Below are positions 33,256 to 43,105 of a stretch of 64,000 nucleotides of DNA, piece after piece. This stretch comes from Alphaproteobacteria bacterium (GTDB taxonomy: Bacteria > Pseudomonadota > Alphaproteobacteria > UBA6615). The DNA is taken from the NCBI GenBank assembly GCA_021774575.1, contig JAJFIX010000037.1:172923-236922 (forward strand), written 5' to 3'. The notes under the pieces are model-generated. The model was not told the DNA's origin, searched no databases, and saw only the letters and a list, made by a program, of their open reading frames with translations. How positions within the stretch are numbered: position 1 is the stretch's first letter; every line of letters begins with the position of its first letter. The translations under genes were made by a program, and so were the position numbers.

Positions 33256-34350
33256 TCAGTCGTCTTTTTTGAGGGTCCTTGGGTCGATGGGTGGTTGGTG
33301 ATCGGGATCATATCTGGATTGGGATTGTCCGTCCCGGCGGGTATGCAGGCGCCAGCGACTTCGGCGTTGGCCTGGGGCGCGGGTGCTGGCGACTTGAGTG
33401 CCAATGACTTGGGTGCCAATGACTTGGGTAACAGTGCGTCGGGGGCGATAAATAACTGCCAATCCGAGGATGGCAAACAGGATCGAGGCGAAAATAGCGG
33501 CATAGGTGATTTCCCGGTCCAAGGGGCCTGGGGCGCCAGCTCCGCAGCCTCTCTCGGCGATCTCGAAGGTGATTCCGGCTGTCCGTAGTTTCTCGATCAG
33601 CACCGACGCGTGGGACCCATAGAAAACCCCTTGGATGGGGTCGATGACGAGGGGGATGCCGCCGGGGCCGACGATCATCCTGGCTTCGCGCTGGGAGTTG
33701 ATGCCGACGACGTGCCCGCAGCGATTTACCAGCGGACCGCCACTATTGCCTGGGTTGGTCGGTGCGGTGTGTTGAATGATCTGAATTGTTGGTCCGTCTT
33801 GGGCCCAGGGTCCGCTGAAAATCCGGCTGACCGCGCCGGGAACAAGGCTTGGCTCGTCCCGGGGGCCGAGCCGGTCGCCGGCACCAGGAAATCCAAGCGC
33901 GTATATATTGTCGCCCCTGGTCAGCGGTATTTTGTCGGTATTGGAAAAAATGATCGGTGGTCGATGAAGGCCGTCGATCCGCAATACGGCAAGGTCTTCG
34001 CCAGGGAATATCTCTACGAGTTCTGCGGTGCGAGATCTGCCATCGCTTGCTCTTGCGTTTCCGCCCCCATTTTCGCCGCCGTCAGTGACGGTTATGTGCC
34101 ACCCACTGTCGATATGCGGCCGTACCACATGATAGTTAGTGACGATATGGCCGGCGCTGTTAATGACCAAACCGCTCCCGGCACTCACGCCTTGAGGCCC
34201 GGTGACGAAAATCCGTACAACGCTACGGTCAAGATTATCGGCCATGACATGGGGCGGCGGTGAAAACCACACGACCCAAATTGCCCAAGCCGCCAAAGGT
34301 AGGGATGGCAGAATGAGAACGGCAAATATTACAGACTTGCGCATAGGCAT
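33256..34350 (-). CDS. Membrane-anchored trypsin-like (S1C) serine protease
   Basis: A 364-residue protease with a membrane segment at each end: VIFAVLILPSLPLAAWAIWVVWF at the start and YAAIFASILFAILGLAVIY near 290. The catalytic triad is seen as HIVTNYHVV (His), GEDLAVLRID (Asp) and NPGNSGGPL (Ser). The protease domain should face the periplasm. There is no PDZ domain, unlike DegP. The C-terminal tail is basic, with a repeated TQVIG element encoded by a short DNA repeat near 33395-33440. The role is presumably envelope proteolysis or signalling; the substrate is unknown. An alternative start is the ATG at 34344. Confidence 0.88.
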   Translation of the reverse strand: MPMRKSVIFAVLILPSLPLAAWAIWVVWFSPPPHVMADNLDRSVVRIFVTGPQGVSAGSGLVINSAGHIVTNYHVVRPHIDSGWHITVTDGGENGGGNARASDGRSRTAELVEIFPGEDLAVLRIDGLHRPPIIFSNTDKIPLTRGDNIYALGFPGAGDRLGPRDEPSLVPGAVSRIFSGPWAQDGPTIQIIQHTAPTNPGNSGGPLVNRCGHVVGINSQREARMIVGPGGIPLVIDPIQGVFYGSHASVLIEKLRTAGITFEIAERGCGAGAPGPLDREITYAAIFASILFAILGLAVIYRPRRTVTQVIGTQVIGTQVASTRAPGQRRSRWRLHTRRDGQSQSRYDPDHQPPIDPRTLKKDD

Positions 34351-34382
34351 CTCATGTTAGCGAGTTTTACAAAAATATCGGG

Positions 34383-34907
34383 CTACGTCCTCGCAAGACA
34401 GAAATTTACCATTCCGGTAACGCCCGCATCGTCTTCGTTCATGCCGGTCATACGATCACCGTTTAGAGTGAGAGTAAAATTGTCGTCGATATAGGGGGCT
34501 GTTGAGCTGACAAAATCACAAATAATCGAAACGGTAGCGGTGAATATGGTCACGTCGCACGCCTGTCGCGACTGGCCGCCGACAAAGCTCGTATCGAGGA
34601 TCGCGGTGAACCGCCTGGGACCGATTTGCTCGTTTATGTTGAGGATATGGCAGTGAACTCCAGTCCTATTGGATGGGTCCTGATCGGCGGTCCAAATACC
34701 CAAAATCGTATCATTTTGTGCGAGTTGAAAATTTGCTGTTGGCGTGTTTGCCACATGTGTTAAGGCGGCGTTTGGGAAGCTGCGTGTTGGGTTTTGAGAA
34801 ATAAAATCCTGACATCCCTCGGCCATAGCAGGTGTTTGGTTAACCGAAACTAGGGCGCCCACAAGAGCCAGTGTCGCAAAAATAAGTTTCAGGCGGTTCT
34901 GAGTCAT
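34383..34907 (-). CDS. Secreted hypothetical protein
   Basis: A 174-residue protein. The ATG at 34907 follows TAAGGAG by 6 bases and starts a clear signal peptide (LKLIFATLALVGALVSVNQ, cleavage at AMA-EG). The longer frame to 34997 is not needed. The mature domain has four or more cysteines (EGCQDF, GVHCHIL, QACDVTIF, SIICDF) suited to disulfides in the periplasm, and looks beta-rich. No family was recognised. It is 32 bases downstream of nothing on its strand but close to the protease gene, with which it may share regulation. Confidence 0.65.
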   Translation of the reverse strand: MTQNRLKLIFATLALVGALVSVNQTPAMAEGCQDFISQNPTRSFPNAALTHVANTPTANFQLAQNDTILGIWTADQDPSNRTGVHCHILNINEQIGPRRFTAILDTSFVGGQSRQACDVTIFTATVSIICDFVSSTAPYIDDNFTLTLNGDRMTGMNEDDAGVTGMVNFCLART

Positions 34908-35003
34908 TCTTAACTCCTTAACATTACGTGCTGGTCCAGACCTCTCCCCGAATTTCCATACGATACCATTCAACGGCGGTTGTGCAAGGCCCAGCAATGC
35001 TTC

Positions 35004-35669
35004 TCAGGTCAGGAAAAAATAGATGCTTTTGCGTCGATGTTTGGAAAGAATTTGTTCGCGGGTAATCTTAAATCCGGCGGCGTGAATAAGTTCACGTGCG
35101 TGTTTTTTTGCATAAATTTTTGTGTTGCGTCGCGATTTTCCGGTCAGGGCGCGGATAATGTTGTAGGCAGTTCCCGCATGGTGGCCGAAAATTTCAAAGA
35201 CGAAATGGTCGACACAACGGATTTCGACAAGGCCGCCATTTACCGAAACCCGTCGCAATTCCCGTAAGGCGCGCAGGGCATGGGCGGAACTTGGTAACCA
35301 TTTGATGAATTTGTTGCTCAAGAAATAATCGACCTCGCCGTCGTCAAATTCGAGATCGGTGATGTCGCCGATGCGCAAATTTACCTCGGTGTTTGTTTGT
35401 GCGGCTTTATCCGTCGCAATAGTCAGCATATCCTGAGATATATCGACCCCATGGATGATGCAATTGCGCGCCTTGAATAACGGAATGAAACGTCCGGTAC
35501 CGACCGGCGCATCGAGGACACTGGCGCCTTCGGGCAAATTCGCGATATAGCCGCCGATGAGTTCGTCTTCGGCCTCATAACGTTCGCCAGCTGCCTCACG
35601 CATGGTGTCATAACGGCGGGCAATTTCGCTTGAATATTTGCCCTTGGCGTAATAATTATCCGATGACAT
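35004..35669 (-). CDS. Class I SAM-dependent methyltransferase
   Basis: A 221-residue enzyme with a Rossmann methyltransferase fold. Motif I is SVLDAPVGTGRFIPLF, followed by the acidic end of strand 2 in IHGVDISQDML, then RIGDITDLEFDDGEVDYFLS (motifs II-III). The substrate is not evident. The gene starts 1 base after the stop of the upstream ParB-like gene, so the two form an operon, possibly continuing from the sulfate activation genes upstream. Cytoplasmic. Confidence 0.82.
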   Translation of the reverse strand: MSSDNYYAKGKYSSEIARRYDTMREAAGERYEAEDELIGGYIANLPEGASVLDAPVGTGRFIPLFKARNCIIHGVDISQDMLTIATDKAAQTNTEVNLRIGDITDLEFDDGEVDYFLSNKFIKWLPSSAHALRALRELRRVSVNGGLVEIRCVDHFVFEIFGHHAGTAYNIIRALTGKSRRNTKIYAKKHARELIHAAGFKITREQILSKHRRKSIYFFLT

Positions 35670-35670
35670 T

Positions 35671-36498
35671 TTAGGCGGGCTCTCTGGTTTGGTTTATTTT
35701 CTCTAGTCCAGCGATAATAGCTTCGGCTGGTCCCGTTTCATATTGGGTCATCATATTTGTCAGCCAATTTTTGTGAATATGATGAATATCGACCAAAATT
35801 TCGTCCAAACCCAGGCCAACGGCAATCGCCAATCGATGATGGCCGGTTCTATACATAAAGAGATCACCCTTCCGCCCAACGGCGCAGCCAATTTCGTTTT
35901 CGCGTTTTTCACGTCTGACACGGGTCTGATCATAGAGACCCCTGTCGAAAACGGATCGACGCGAGAGGTAACCATTGCGTTGGATCGAACTGATCAAAGC
36001 AAGTTGTCGTTTGAAGTAGTCGTGGACCTTTTCCTCGGTGTCGATGGGCTGGGTCCGATGCCTCGTCGGGTCGTCGCTACTGCATCGCGTCATTCGATAG
36101 TGGAAAGATGCGGTTCGCTCATAATCCAAATCATTTTCAAACAGATCCAGAATTTCATCGATATGGGCCGATTTTCGCAGCGGTCGGCAGGTAAGGTCCC
36201 AATCGCCGGCCGATATTAGATAGCGGGGGCCAAGCCCGGCCTGGGACGGGGCGGTATTTCGTTGCAGCGCGACGCTCGTGATTTTTTTCGGGTCGATCCG
36301 CAGGACCAGGGTGTCACCTAAAAACTGTCGCATGGTTTTTATTGAACCGCCATAGGCACGATTTTTGGCGACCAGAGCGTTCAGTAATACCGGGCCAGCG
36401 AATTTGGCGATCAGCGTTGGCGAAAGCGCGATATCTGCGGCGGCATGAAAGTGGCGTCTGAAACGCTTGGTTTTTTTCGGCCCTTGCATGGTCGGCAT
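35671..36498 (-). CDS. Hypothetical protein with a ParB-like nucleotide-binding motif
   Basis: A 275-residue basic protein. The N-terminus is rich in Lys, Arg and His. Near residue 220, FMYRTGHHRLAIAVGLGLDE resembles the GxHRLxAA signature of ParB/Srx folds, which bind CTP or ATP. The rest (DWDLTCRPLRKS, YFKRQLALISSIQRNGYLS) is not assigned. It lies 44 bases after cysNC and 1 base before the methyltransferase gene. This suggests a co-expressed set that could use activated sulfate or modify a sugar, but that is speculation. Confidence 0.55.
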   Translation of the reverse strand: MPTMQGPKKTKRFRRHFHAAADIALSPTLIAKFAGPVLLNALVAKNRAYGGSIKTMRQFLGDTLVLRIDPKKITSVALQRNTAPSQAGLGPRYLISAGDWDLTCRPLRKSAHIDEILDLFENDLDYERTASFHYRMTRCSSDDPTRHRTQPIDTEEKVHDYFKRQLALISSIQRNGYLSRRSVFDRGLYDQTRVRREKRENEIGCAVGRKGDLFMYRTGHHRLAIAVGLGLDEILVDIHHIHKNWLTNMMTQYETGPAEAIIAGLEKINQTREPA

Positions 36499-36542
36499 AA
36501 TCTCGAATTAGACCGCATCATGCAATTGCTGTCATAAAACCG

Positions 36543-38444
36543 TCAAATCACACCGGCTTCTTCTAATGCGCCAACGATTTTATCAGCGGCATCCTCCGGC
36601 GTACCGGCGCCGCCATCGACCCTAATTTCGGCGTTTTCCGGTGGCTCGTACGCCGAATCGATCCCGGTGAAATTGGCGATTTCGCCAGCGCGCGCTTTTT
36701 TATAAAGTCCCTTGATGTCGCGCTCTTCGCAAACGTCGAGAGATGTTTCGACAAAGACTTCCCAAAACTCGTTATCGTCAACGAGATCCCGCGCCATTTG
36801 ACGTTCGCTGCGAAACGGCGAGATGAACGAGGCCAGAACGATAATTCCCGCGTCGATCATCATTTTCGCCGTCTCAGCGACCCGGCGAATATTTTCCACC
36901 CGGTCGGCATCGGTAAACCCAAGATCCTTGTTGAGCCCGTGCCGGACATTGTCGCCATCAAGGATATATGTGTGTTTGCCGCGCTCGTGCAGTTTTTGCT
37001 CGACAATATTGGCGATCGTTGACTTGCCCGCTCCCGACAAGCCGGTAAACCACAGCATCATTGGGCGCTGCCGCTTAATTTCGGCGCGTGCCTTTTTGTC
37101 GATATCGAGGAATTGACGGTGAATATTGGAGGCGCGCCGTAATGGGAAATCGATGGACCCGGCGGCAAGCGTTGCGTTGCTATACCAATCGATCAGAATG
37201 AACGATCCGGTCGTACGGTTGACAGCATAGGGGTCGAAGGAGAGTTCGCGCTCCAACGCAATATTGCAGATGCCGATTTCATTGAGGCTGAGAGTCTTTG
37301 CCGCGACATGTTCCAGCGTGTTGACATTGACTTTATATTTTATGTCGGTGACCCGTGCCGGTACGGTGCTGGTTCCGAGTTTGATCAGATAGCGGCGCCC
37401 GGGCAGCAGGGGTTCTTCGTTCATCCATATTATTTTTGCTTCGAACTGATCGCCGGTGTCGGGGCGCGCGTCGGGGGTGGAGAGCAATTCCCCCCTGCTG
37501 ATTTCAATCTCTTCTTCGAGCTCGATCGTTACCGCTTGCCCGGCGACGGCCTCTTGGATATCACCATCAAAGGTTACGATGCGTGCCACCGTGCCGATTT
37601 GGCCCGAGCTTGGAACAAGCACCGGGTCGCCGGTTTGCACCTTGCCGCCGGCAACAGTGCCAGCAAATCCGCGAAAATCTGAACTTGACCGGTTCACCCA
37701 TTGCACAGGGAAGCGAAACGCGTCGTTTTGCTCTGCCGACGAAATATCGACTGTTTCAAGTTGGCCGAGAATGGTCGGTCCATCGAACCAACTCATATTG
37801 GCGCTTGGCTTGATAACATTATCACCCTTCAGCGCCGAAAGAGGTATCGCAACGACCTCGTCGAAACCGAGGTCATGGGAAAACTCCCCATAAGCTTTGC
37901 GGATTTCTTCAAATCTGGTTTGGGAAAAATCGACCGCGTCCATCTTGTTGACGGCCAAAATTACTTTGCGGATGCCAACCAGCGACACGATGTAGGAATG
38001 CCGCATCGTCTGGGTGAGGATCCCTTTTTCCGCATTGATCAATATGACGGCCACATCCGCCGACGAGGCGCCGGTTGCCATATTGCGCGTATATTGTTCA
38101 TGGCCCGGCGTGTCGGCGACAATAAACTTACGTTTGTCGGTTGAAAAGAACCGATAGGCGACGTCAATGGTGATGCCTTGCTCACGCTCAGCCTGCAACC
38201 CATCCAGCAGCAAGGCGAAATCGATGTTGTCACCCTGGGTTCCGACTTTGCTGCTCGCCTGTTCAAGGGCGGCAAGTTGATCGTCGAAAATCAATTTCGA
38301 GTCCCAAAGCAGGCGTCCGATCAAAGTGCTTTTACCATCATCGACACTGCCACAGGTAATAAAGCGCAGCATGCCCTTATCTTCTTGCGCATCAATATAG
38401 CGTTCGAGTTCAGCTTTGGCGCTGATAGTCGAAGAGGCGGTCAT
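36543..38444 (-). CDS. cysNC: Sulfate adenylyltransferase subunit 1 / APS kinase fusion
   Basis: A 633-residue bifunctional enzyme (NodQ type). The N-terminal GTPase CysN drives ATP sulfurylase: P-loop GSVDDGKST (32-40), DTPGHEQY and NKMDAVDF. The C-terminal third is APS kinase: GLSGAGKST, then [16 protein letters not shown] and the FISPFRSER loop. Together with CysD it turns sulfate and ATP into APS and then PAPS in the cytoplasm. The ATG follows directly on the cysD stop (TAAATG), so the pair is translationally coupled. Output may serve assimilation or sulfation. Confidence 0.95.
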   Translation of the reverse strand: MTASSTISAKAELERYIDAQEDKGMLRFITCGSVDDGKSTLIGRLLWDSKLIFDDQLAALEQASSKVGTQGDNIDFALLLDGLQAEREQGITIDVAYRFFSTDKRKFIVADTPGHEQYTRNMATGASSADVAVILINAEKGILTQTMRHSYIVSLVGIRKVILAVNKMDAVDFSQTRFEEIRKAYGEFSHDLGFDEVVAIPLSALKGDNVIKPSANMSWFDGPTILGQLETVDISSAEQNDAFRFPVQWVNRSSSDFRGFAGTVAGGKVQTGDPVLVPSSGQIGTVARIVTFDGDIQEAVAGQAVTIELEEEIEISRGELLSTPDARPDTGDQFEAKIIWMNEEPLLPGRRYLIKLGTSTVPARVTDIKYKVNVNTLEHVAAKTLSLNEIGICNIALERELSFDPYAVNRTTGSFILIDWYSNATLAAGSIDFPLRRASNIHRQFLDIDKKARAEIKRQRPMMLWFTGLSGAGKSTIANIVEQKLHERGKHTYILDGDNVRHGLNKDLGFTDADRVENIRRVAETAKMMIDAGIIVLASFISPFRSERQMARDLVDDNEFWEVFVETSLDVCEERDIKGLYKKARAGEIANFTGIDSAYEPPENAEIRVDGGAGTPEDAADKIVGALEEAGVI

Positions 38445-39353
38445 TTAAAAATACCCCTCTTGCTTCTTCTTCTCCATCGAGCCGGCCTGATCATGATCGA
38501 TCAATCTGCCGTGTCGTTCCGACGTGCGGGCCCGCAGCATTTCAGAGATTATTTCTGGCAATGTGGCGGCTTGCGATATGACTGCGCCGGTCAGCGGATA
38601 GCAGCCGAGTGTGCGGAAACGCACGGATTTCTCAACTGGGGTTTCTCCAGGCTCGAGCGGCAACCGGTCGTCGTCGACCATCATTAAAATGCCGTCGCGC
38701 TCCACCACCGGGCGTTTGGCCGCATAATAAAGCGGCACGATTGGAATATTCTCCATGTAGATATATTGCCAAATATCCAGCTCGGTCCAATTCGAAAGTG
38801 GAAAAGCGCGTACACTCTCGCCTTTGCCAACCCGCGCATTATAGAGCGACCAGAGCTCCGGTCGCTGGTTCTTTGGGTCCCACCGATGGGTTGCGGTGCG
38901 AAATGAAAGGATCCGCTCTTTGGCTCGCGAGGCTTCCTCGTCGCGTCGTGCGCCGCCAAACGCGGCGTCGAATTTGTGTTTATCGAGGGCCTGACGCAGC
39001 CCTTCGGTTTTCATGATGTCGGTATAGCGGGAGGACCCATGGGTGAAAGGGGTGACCCCTTCGGCCCGGCCTTCTTCATTTGTGTGAACGACTAACCTCA
39101 GACCATATTCGGCGACGATTTTGTCGCGAAAGGCAATCATCTCCCGGAATTTCCAGCCCGTATCGACATGCAATAATGGGAACGGCGGCGTCGACGGAAA
39201 AAAGGCTTTGCGCGCCAAATGCAGCAGGACCGAGCTGTCCTTGCCGATGGAATATAACATGACCGGGTGTTCAAATTCGGCGACGACTTCACGAAAGACA
39301 AAGATCGCCTCGGCTTCAAGGCGGCGTAAATGAGAAAGATCCGCGTCGTACAT
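38445..39353 (-). CDS. cysD: Sulfate adenylyltransferase subunit 2
   Basis: A 302-residue catalytic subunit of ATP sulfurylase. The PP-loop is [13 protein letters not shown], followed by [34 protein letters not shown] and [13 protein letters not shown], all typical of CysD. I chose the ATG at 39353 ([15 protein letters not shown]); the frame extends 24 codons further without family support. It forms an operon with cysNC, which starts at the next base. The upstream gap to the divergent channel gene should hold the promoter. Confidence 0.95.
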   Translation of the reverse strand: MYDADLSHLRRLEAEAIFVFREVVAEFEHPVMLYSIGKDSSVLLHLARKAFFPSTPPFPLLHVDTGWKFREMIAFRDKIVAEYGLRLVVHTNEEGRAEGVTPFTHGSSRYTDIMKTEGLRQALDKHKFDAAFGGARRDEEASRAKERILSFRTATHRWDPKNQRPELWSLYNARVGKGESVRAFPLSNWTELDIWQYIYMENIPIVPLYYAAKRPVVERDGILMMVDDDRLPLEPGETPVEKSVRFRTLGCYPLTGAVISQAATLPEIISEMLRARTSERHGRLIDHDQAGSMEKKKQEGYF

Positions 39354-39532
39354 ACAAATTATGCCCTTGGGTTTAATACTCTTGTTTCGCGGGGGCTCTG
39401 TAGCATGGGGGGGTAAAAGTTGCAAAGAGGCGAAAAATTTGCACCATCGAAGGTCTGATAGAATAGTGTTGCATCAAAAATTGGCGCCGCATTTGGGCTG
39501 AGCCGACCGAATTGGCGCGTACCGGATTGATA

Positions 39533-40843
39533 ATGGAACAGTATCTTGAACTCGATTGGCTATTGGCCCAGGCGCTGACGGCATGGCAATGGTTGCTCAC
39601 CAACGTTTTAAACGCGGTCAGCGCCTTTCAACTGGTGGTCATTGTCTTCGCCTTTGTCGCCGCTTGGCTGGTCGCCCGGAAAGCCGAAAAATGGCCCTTG
39701 GCTTGGTTGGAGGCCAATAATAGTAAGCGGGTTTGGCAAATTGCTCTTGGGCTGATGCCGCTCTTCCAGCCGGTAATATGGCTTATTCTACTTTGGCTGC
39801 TTTTGAGCGCCGGCGAGGTTTTGGTTTGGCCGCGCCGCCTGCTCAGCCTCGCCGCGAACCTTGTTACGGCCTGGGTGATCATTCGTCTGCTGACCTCGTT
39901 CATTGGCGCATCGGTTGGTTCGCGGGCGCTTGCCCTCTGCATTTGGCTAATTGCTGCGCTAAATATTCTTGGTATGCTCGAACAGGCGGCGGCGATCCTC
40001 GACGGCGCCTCATTGCAACTTGGTGAATTCCGTTTATCGGCGCTCGCCGCGATCACCGGACTTTTTACCCTCGCCATTCTGCTGTGGCTGGCCCAGCTTT
40101 TGTCCCGCTTTTTGCAGCGTAAAATTTCCGAGATCTCCAATCTCACGCCGTCGATCAAAATTCTGCTTAATAATCTGGTCAAGATTACTCTGCTGACAAT
40201 TGCGGTAATTGCCGCTCTCGGCGCTGTTGGTATCGATTTGTCGGCTTTTGCCCTATTCGGCGGTGCGCTCGGTGTTGGTGTTGGTTTTGGCTTGCAGAAA
40301 GTGGTCTCAAATTTCGTCAGCGGGATCATTTTGCTCCTCGACCGGTCGGTCAAACCCGGCGATGTCATTGTCATCGGCGAAACTTACGGTTCGGTCAAAA
40401 CCTTGGGGGCCCGATTTACCGCTGTGATAACCCGGGACGGGGCCGAGCATCTCATTCCAAACGAGGATTTGATTACCCAGCGGGTGGAAAATTGGACCCA
40501 TTCCCATCGCCTGGTGAGGCTAAGACAGCCCATTGGTATCTCCTATGATTCCGATGTGCGCAAAGCGATAAAACTAATTATTGAGGCGGCGTCGGAAACG
40601 GATCGTGTTCTGGCCGAGCCCGAGAGCAAATGTCACCTGATAGGGTTTGGCGACAGTTCGGTAAATCTGGAATTGAGATTCTGGATCCGCGATCCGTCAA
40701 ACGGTGTGACCAATGTGAAAAGCGATATTTTTCTCAAAATTTGGGACAAGTTTCACGCCCACGGCATCGCAATTCCCTTTCCCCAGCTTGAATTGCATGT
40801 TCGCCGACCGGGGGCGCCGCCGCCCAAGCAAAAAGGTTTTTAA
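39533..40843 (+). CDS. Mechanosensitive channel of the MscS family
   Basis: A 436-residue membrane protein that should open under membrane tension to release solutes. Four or more hydrophobic helices precede the pore helix region LFGGALGVGVGFGLQKVVSNF, followed by the beta domain signature LDRSVKPGDVIVIGETYGSV and the C-terminal cage. I chose the ATG at 39533 over an in-frame TTG at 39512. It converges on the transporter gene, and the two 3' ends overlap by 4 bases. A second MscS-type gene lies about 2 kb away on the opposite strand. Confidence 0.92.
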   Translation: MEQYLELDWLLAQALTAWQWLLTNVLNAVSAFQLVVIVFAFVAAWLVARKAEKWPLAWLEANNSKRVWQIALGLMPLFQPVIWLILLWLLLSAGEVLVWPRRLLSLAANLVTAWVIIRLLTSFIGASVGSRALALCIWLIAALNILGMLEQAAAILDGASLQLGEFRLSALAAITGLFTLAILLWLAQLLSRFLQRKISEISNLTPSIKILLNNLVKITLLTIAVIAALGAVGIDLSAFALFGGALGVGVGFGLQKVVSNFVSGIILLLDRSVKPGDVIVIGETYGSVKTLGARFTAVITRDGAEHLIPNEDLITQRVENWTHSHRLVRLRQPIGISYDSDVRKAIKLIIEAASETDRVLAEPESKCHLIGFGDSSVNLELRFWIRDPSNGVTNVKSDIFLKIWDKFHAHGIAIPFPQLELHVRRPGAPPPKQKGF

Positions 40844-41793
40844 CCAGCTTCGGTTTCGGCGGCCTCGCGCACCAGCCGTGCGTCGCGCCCGTCACGACGT
40901 TCCCGGCGGGCGATATAGATGATCGAGCCAAGGACGATCAATCCGCCCAAAATGGTCGGCAATTGCGGCACCTCGCCGAAGAATATGAAACCCAGTAGCG
41001 ACGCCCAAATTAAACGCATGAAAGTGGTTGGCTCGACGGCGACGATATCGGCGACCCGCAACGCCCAGGCCATCGAGTAATGGCTGAGAATGGTCAAGAT
41101 CGCGAGGCCGACAAGCCAACAAATTTGTGCAAAATTGGGCGTTGACCAGAAATACACCGCCAGCGGCAGGGTCAAAATAGACGCCCAGACCGACTGCCAG
41201 ATAACCACCGTTTCCGGATTATCCCTGGTCGCGACGACTTTGATAATCAGACGATTGGTCGAAAATAAAATAGCCGTGCCAATGACCACAATAATTCCCG
41301 GGGTCATTTCTGCATAGCCGGGCTGGATGATGACCAGGGCACCGATTAACCCGACACAAAGCGCGCCCCACCGCCAGACCCGGGACTTTTCGCCAAAAAA
41401 CAATATGGCGCCGAGTATGGCAAAGAGTTGGCTGGTAAACCCGATTGCCGCGATCAGATCCAATTGCACCCGTGGCAGGGCCCAAAACCAACCGGCAAAG
41501 GCGGCGGTAAACACCACGCCGTTTAGAAATTGCAGGCGATGGTTAGAGGGGGTGATGCGCTCGAACCCATTGCGCGCAAACCAGGGAATGAGCAGTCCGG
41601 CGACCAACACCGAACGAAAGAAGGCGATGACGAACGGATCGATCTCTTGGCCCAGGTCTTTGCCTATTGCCCCATTTGCCATCAATGTGAGGCCAGAGAA
41701 TACGCCGAGGCAGACGCCGATAAAATTCCCCGGCTCCATACCAATACGAGCGGCGCCATACTCGGCTAACCGTGAAAAGCTGATTTGCATCAT
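40840..41793 (-). CDS. DMT/EamA family transporter
   Basis: A 317-residue protein with about ten hydrophobic helices arranged as two EamA halves, the second ending AILTILSHYSMAWALRVADI and LLGFIFFGEVPQLPTILGG. The family exports small metabolites such as amino acids; the substrate is unknown. The frame is open to 42060 within the neighbouring channel gene, but the real start is ATG 41793 or 41790, 23 bases after that gene. Inner membrane. Confidence 0.88.
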   Translation of the reverse strand: MMQISFSRLAEYGAARIGMEPGNFIGVCLGVFSGLTLMANGAIGKDLGQEIDPFVIAFFRSVLVAGLLIPWFARNGFERITPSNHRLQFLNGVVFTAAFAGWFWALPRVQLDLIAAIGFTSQLFAILGAILFFGEKSRVWRWGALCVGLIGALVIIQPGYAEMTPGIIVVIGTAILFSTNRLIIKVVATRDNPETVVIWQSVWASILTLPLAVYFWSTPNFAQICWLVGLAILTILSHYSMAWALRVADIVAVEPTTFMRLIWASLLGFIFFGEVPQLPTILGGLIVLGSIIYIARRERRDGRDARLVREAAETEAG

Positions 41794-41815
41794 GAGTGTT
41801 GGTGCGCCAAGTCCT

Positions 41816-42925
41816 CTATTGCGGTGGCAGTATCGGTTTGGCGTCGGTGTTTTCCATATATAGGCTGCGGCTCGGAAAGGCGAAACCGGCACCTTCTTCT
41901 TCGACGATGCGCATGAATTCCAGCATGTGGGTTTCCCGGGCCTGCATCCATTCTCCCCAATTTGTCGTCTTGGTAAAATAATAGAGCAGAATATCGATAG
42001 AGCTGTCGTTGAATTCAACCATATGGATGAGCTGGGTCGAGTATTGGTGAACATCTTCACTGGTTTTGACGTAGTCGCGAAGGCGCGCCAGAATTTTTTC
42101 GATTTGGTCGCGGGAGGTCCGATATTCGAGTCCGATGGTCATCCGGATGCGGCGCTTATTCATCCGCGACCAATTGGTGATTTCATTGTTTGCCAGGGTG
42201 CCGTTGGGCATTGATTCCAGTGCGTCGGCAAAGGTCCGTATCTTGGTCGCGCGCAGGCCGATTTCTTCAACCGTTCCTTCAATATGAGGGGTCATAATCC
42301 AATCGCCCTTTTGGAAAGCCTTGTCGAGGAAGATTGTCAGTCCGCCAAAAAGGTTAGCGACAAAATCGCGGGCGGCGAGGGCGACTGCCATGCCGACGAG
42401 GCCGATACTGGCGACAAACCCAGTGACGTTGATCCCCCATTCATCGAGTATCGCGGCAAGCCCCAGGATGAAGATAAGGGTCTTGGTGACTTTAACGAAC
42501 AGCCCCTGCAATTCTTCCGAAAATGCGCCAAATACTGACCATAGACGGCTCAATATCATGCCGAGCGGCGCAATTGCGCGATAGGCGGTCCAAAACAGGA
42601 TGAAGGTGATCAGGCTAATGATGACCTTCTCATTTATCGCCGAAACATTTTCCGGAAACTGGAGGAGGCCGGTTGAGATTGCGTAGCCAATGACGACAAA
42701 GGTGAATTTGAGCGGCTCGTCGACGGCATAAAGTAAATCGTCATCGATCTGGGTCTTGGTCTTTTTGGTCAGCGCCCCAATCCGCGAGAGAACGAATTTA
42801 GAAAATAGGCGTCGCAACAGAAAAAATCCGACGAAAATTGCCGCCGAAATCATCAATTGGCTGAAACTAATTTGCCATAGGGTTGAATTCCAAACGGCGA
42901 CGGCTTGATCCCAGAGCTCGAGCAT
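41816..42925 (-). CDS. Mechanosensitive channel of the MscS family
   Basis: A 369-residue small-conductance channel-like protein. Three to five hydrophobic helices precede the pore region FVASIGLVGMAVALAARDFV and the signature FLDKAFQKGDWIMTPHIEGTV. The cytoplasmic domain contains MPNGTLANNEITNWSRM, typical of MscS. It is followed closely by the DMT transporter on the same strand and is divergent from the YihY-type gene. It differs clearly in sequence from the other channel at 39533, so the two are not a recent duplication. Confidence 0.92.
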   Translation of the reverse strand: MLELWDQAVAVWNSTLWQISFSQLMISAAIFVGFFLLRRLFSKFVLSRIGALTKKTKTQIDDDLLYAVDEPLKFTFVVIGYAISTGLLQFPENVSAINEKVIISLITFILFWTAYRAIAPLGMILSRLWSVFGAFSEELQGLFVKVTKTLIFILGLAAILDEWGINVTGFVASIGLVGMAVALAARDFVANLFGGLTIFLDKAFQKGDWIMTPHIEGTVEEIGLRATKIRTFADALESMPNGTLANNEITNWSRMNKRRIRMTIGLEYRTSRDQIEKILARLRDYVKTSEDVHQYSTQLIHMVEFNDSSIDILLYYFTKTTNWGEWMQARETHMLEFMRIVEEEGAGFAFPSRSLYMENTDAKPILPPQ

Positions 42926-43105
42926 TGGTCACTCTTTCTGCATAAATTTGAGCCGCAATCATCGCGAATTTTACGGATTCGGCAACGGTTTGCACCCAAT
43001 AACACACTTTGTTCTTGCTTGCCGCCCGCCCCGGCGGCGTGACAGACTCCCATTTCGAGCCTGGTATGGCGGGTGAGGGCGCGCGACTGCAATGAAAATC
43101 GAACT

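Noticed and set aside
41797..42060. Extended start of the DMT transporter at 42060
   Set aside because: The extra 88 residues fall within the neighbouring channel gene, are not membrane-like, and precede a normal family start at 41793.
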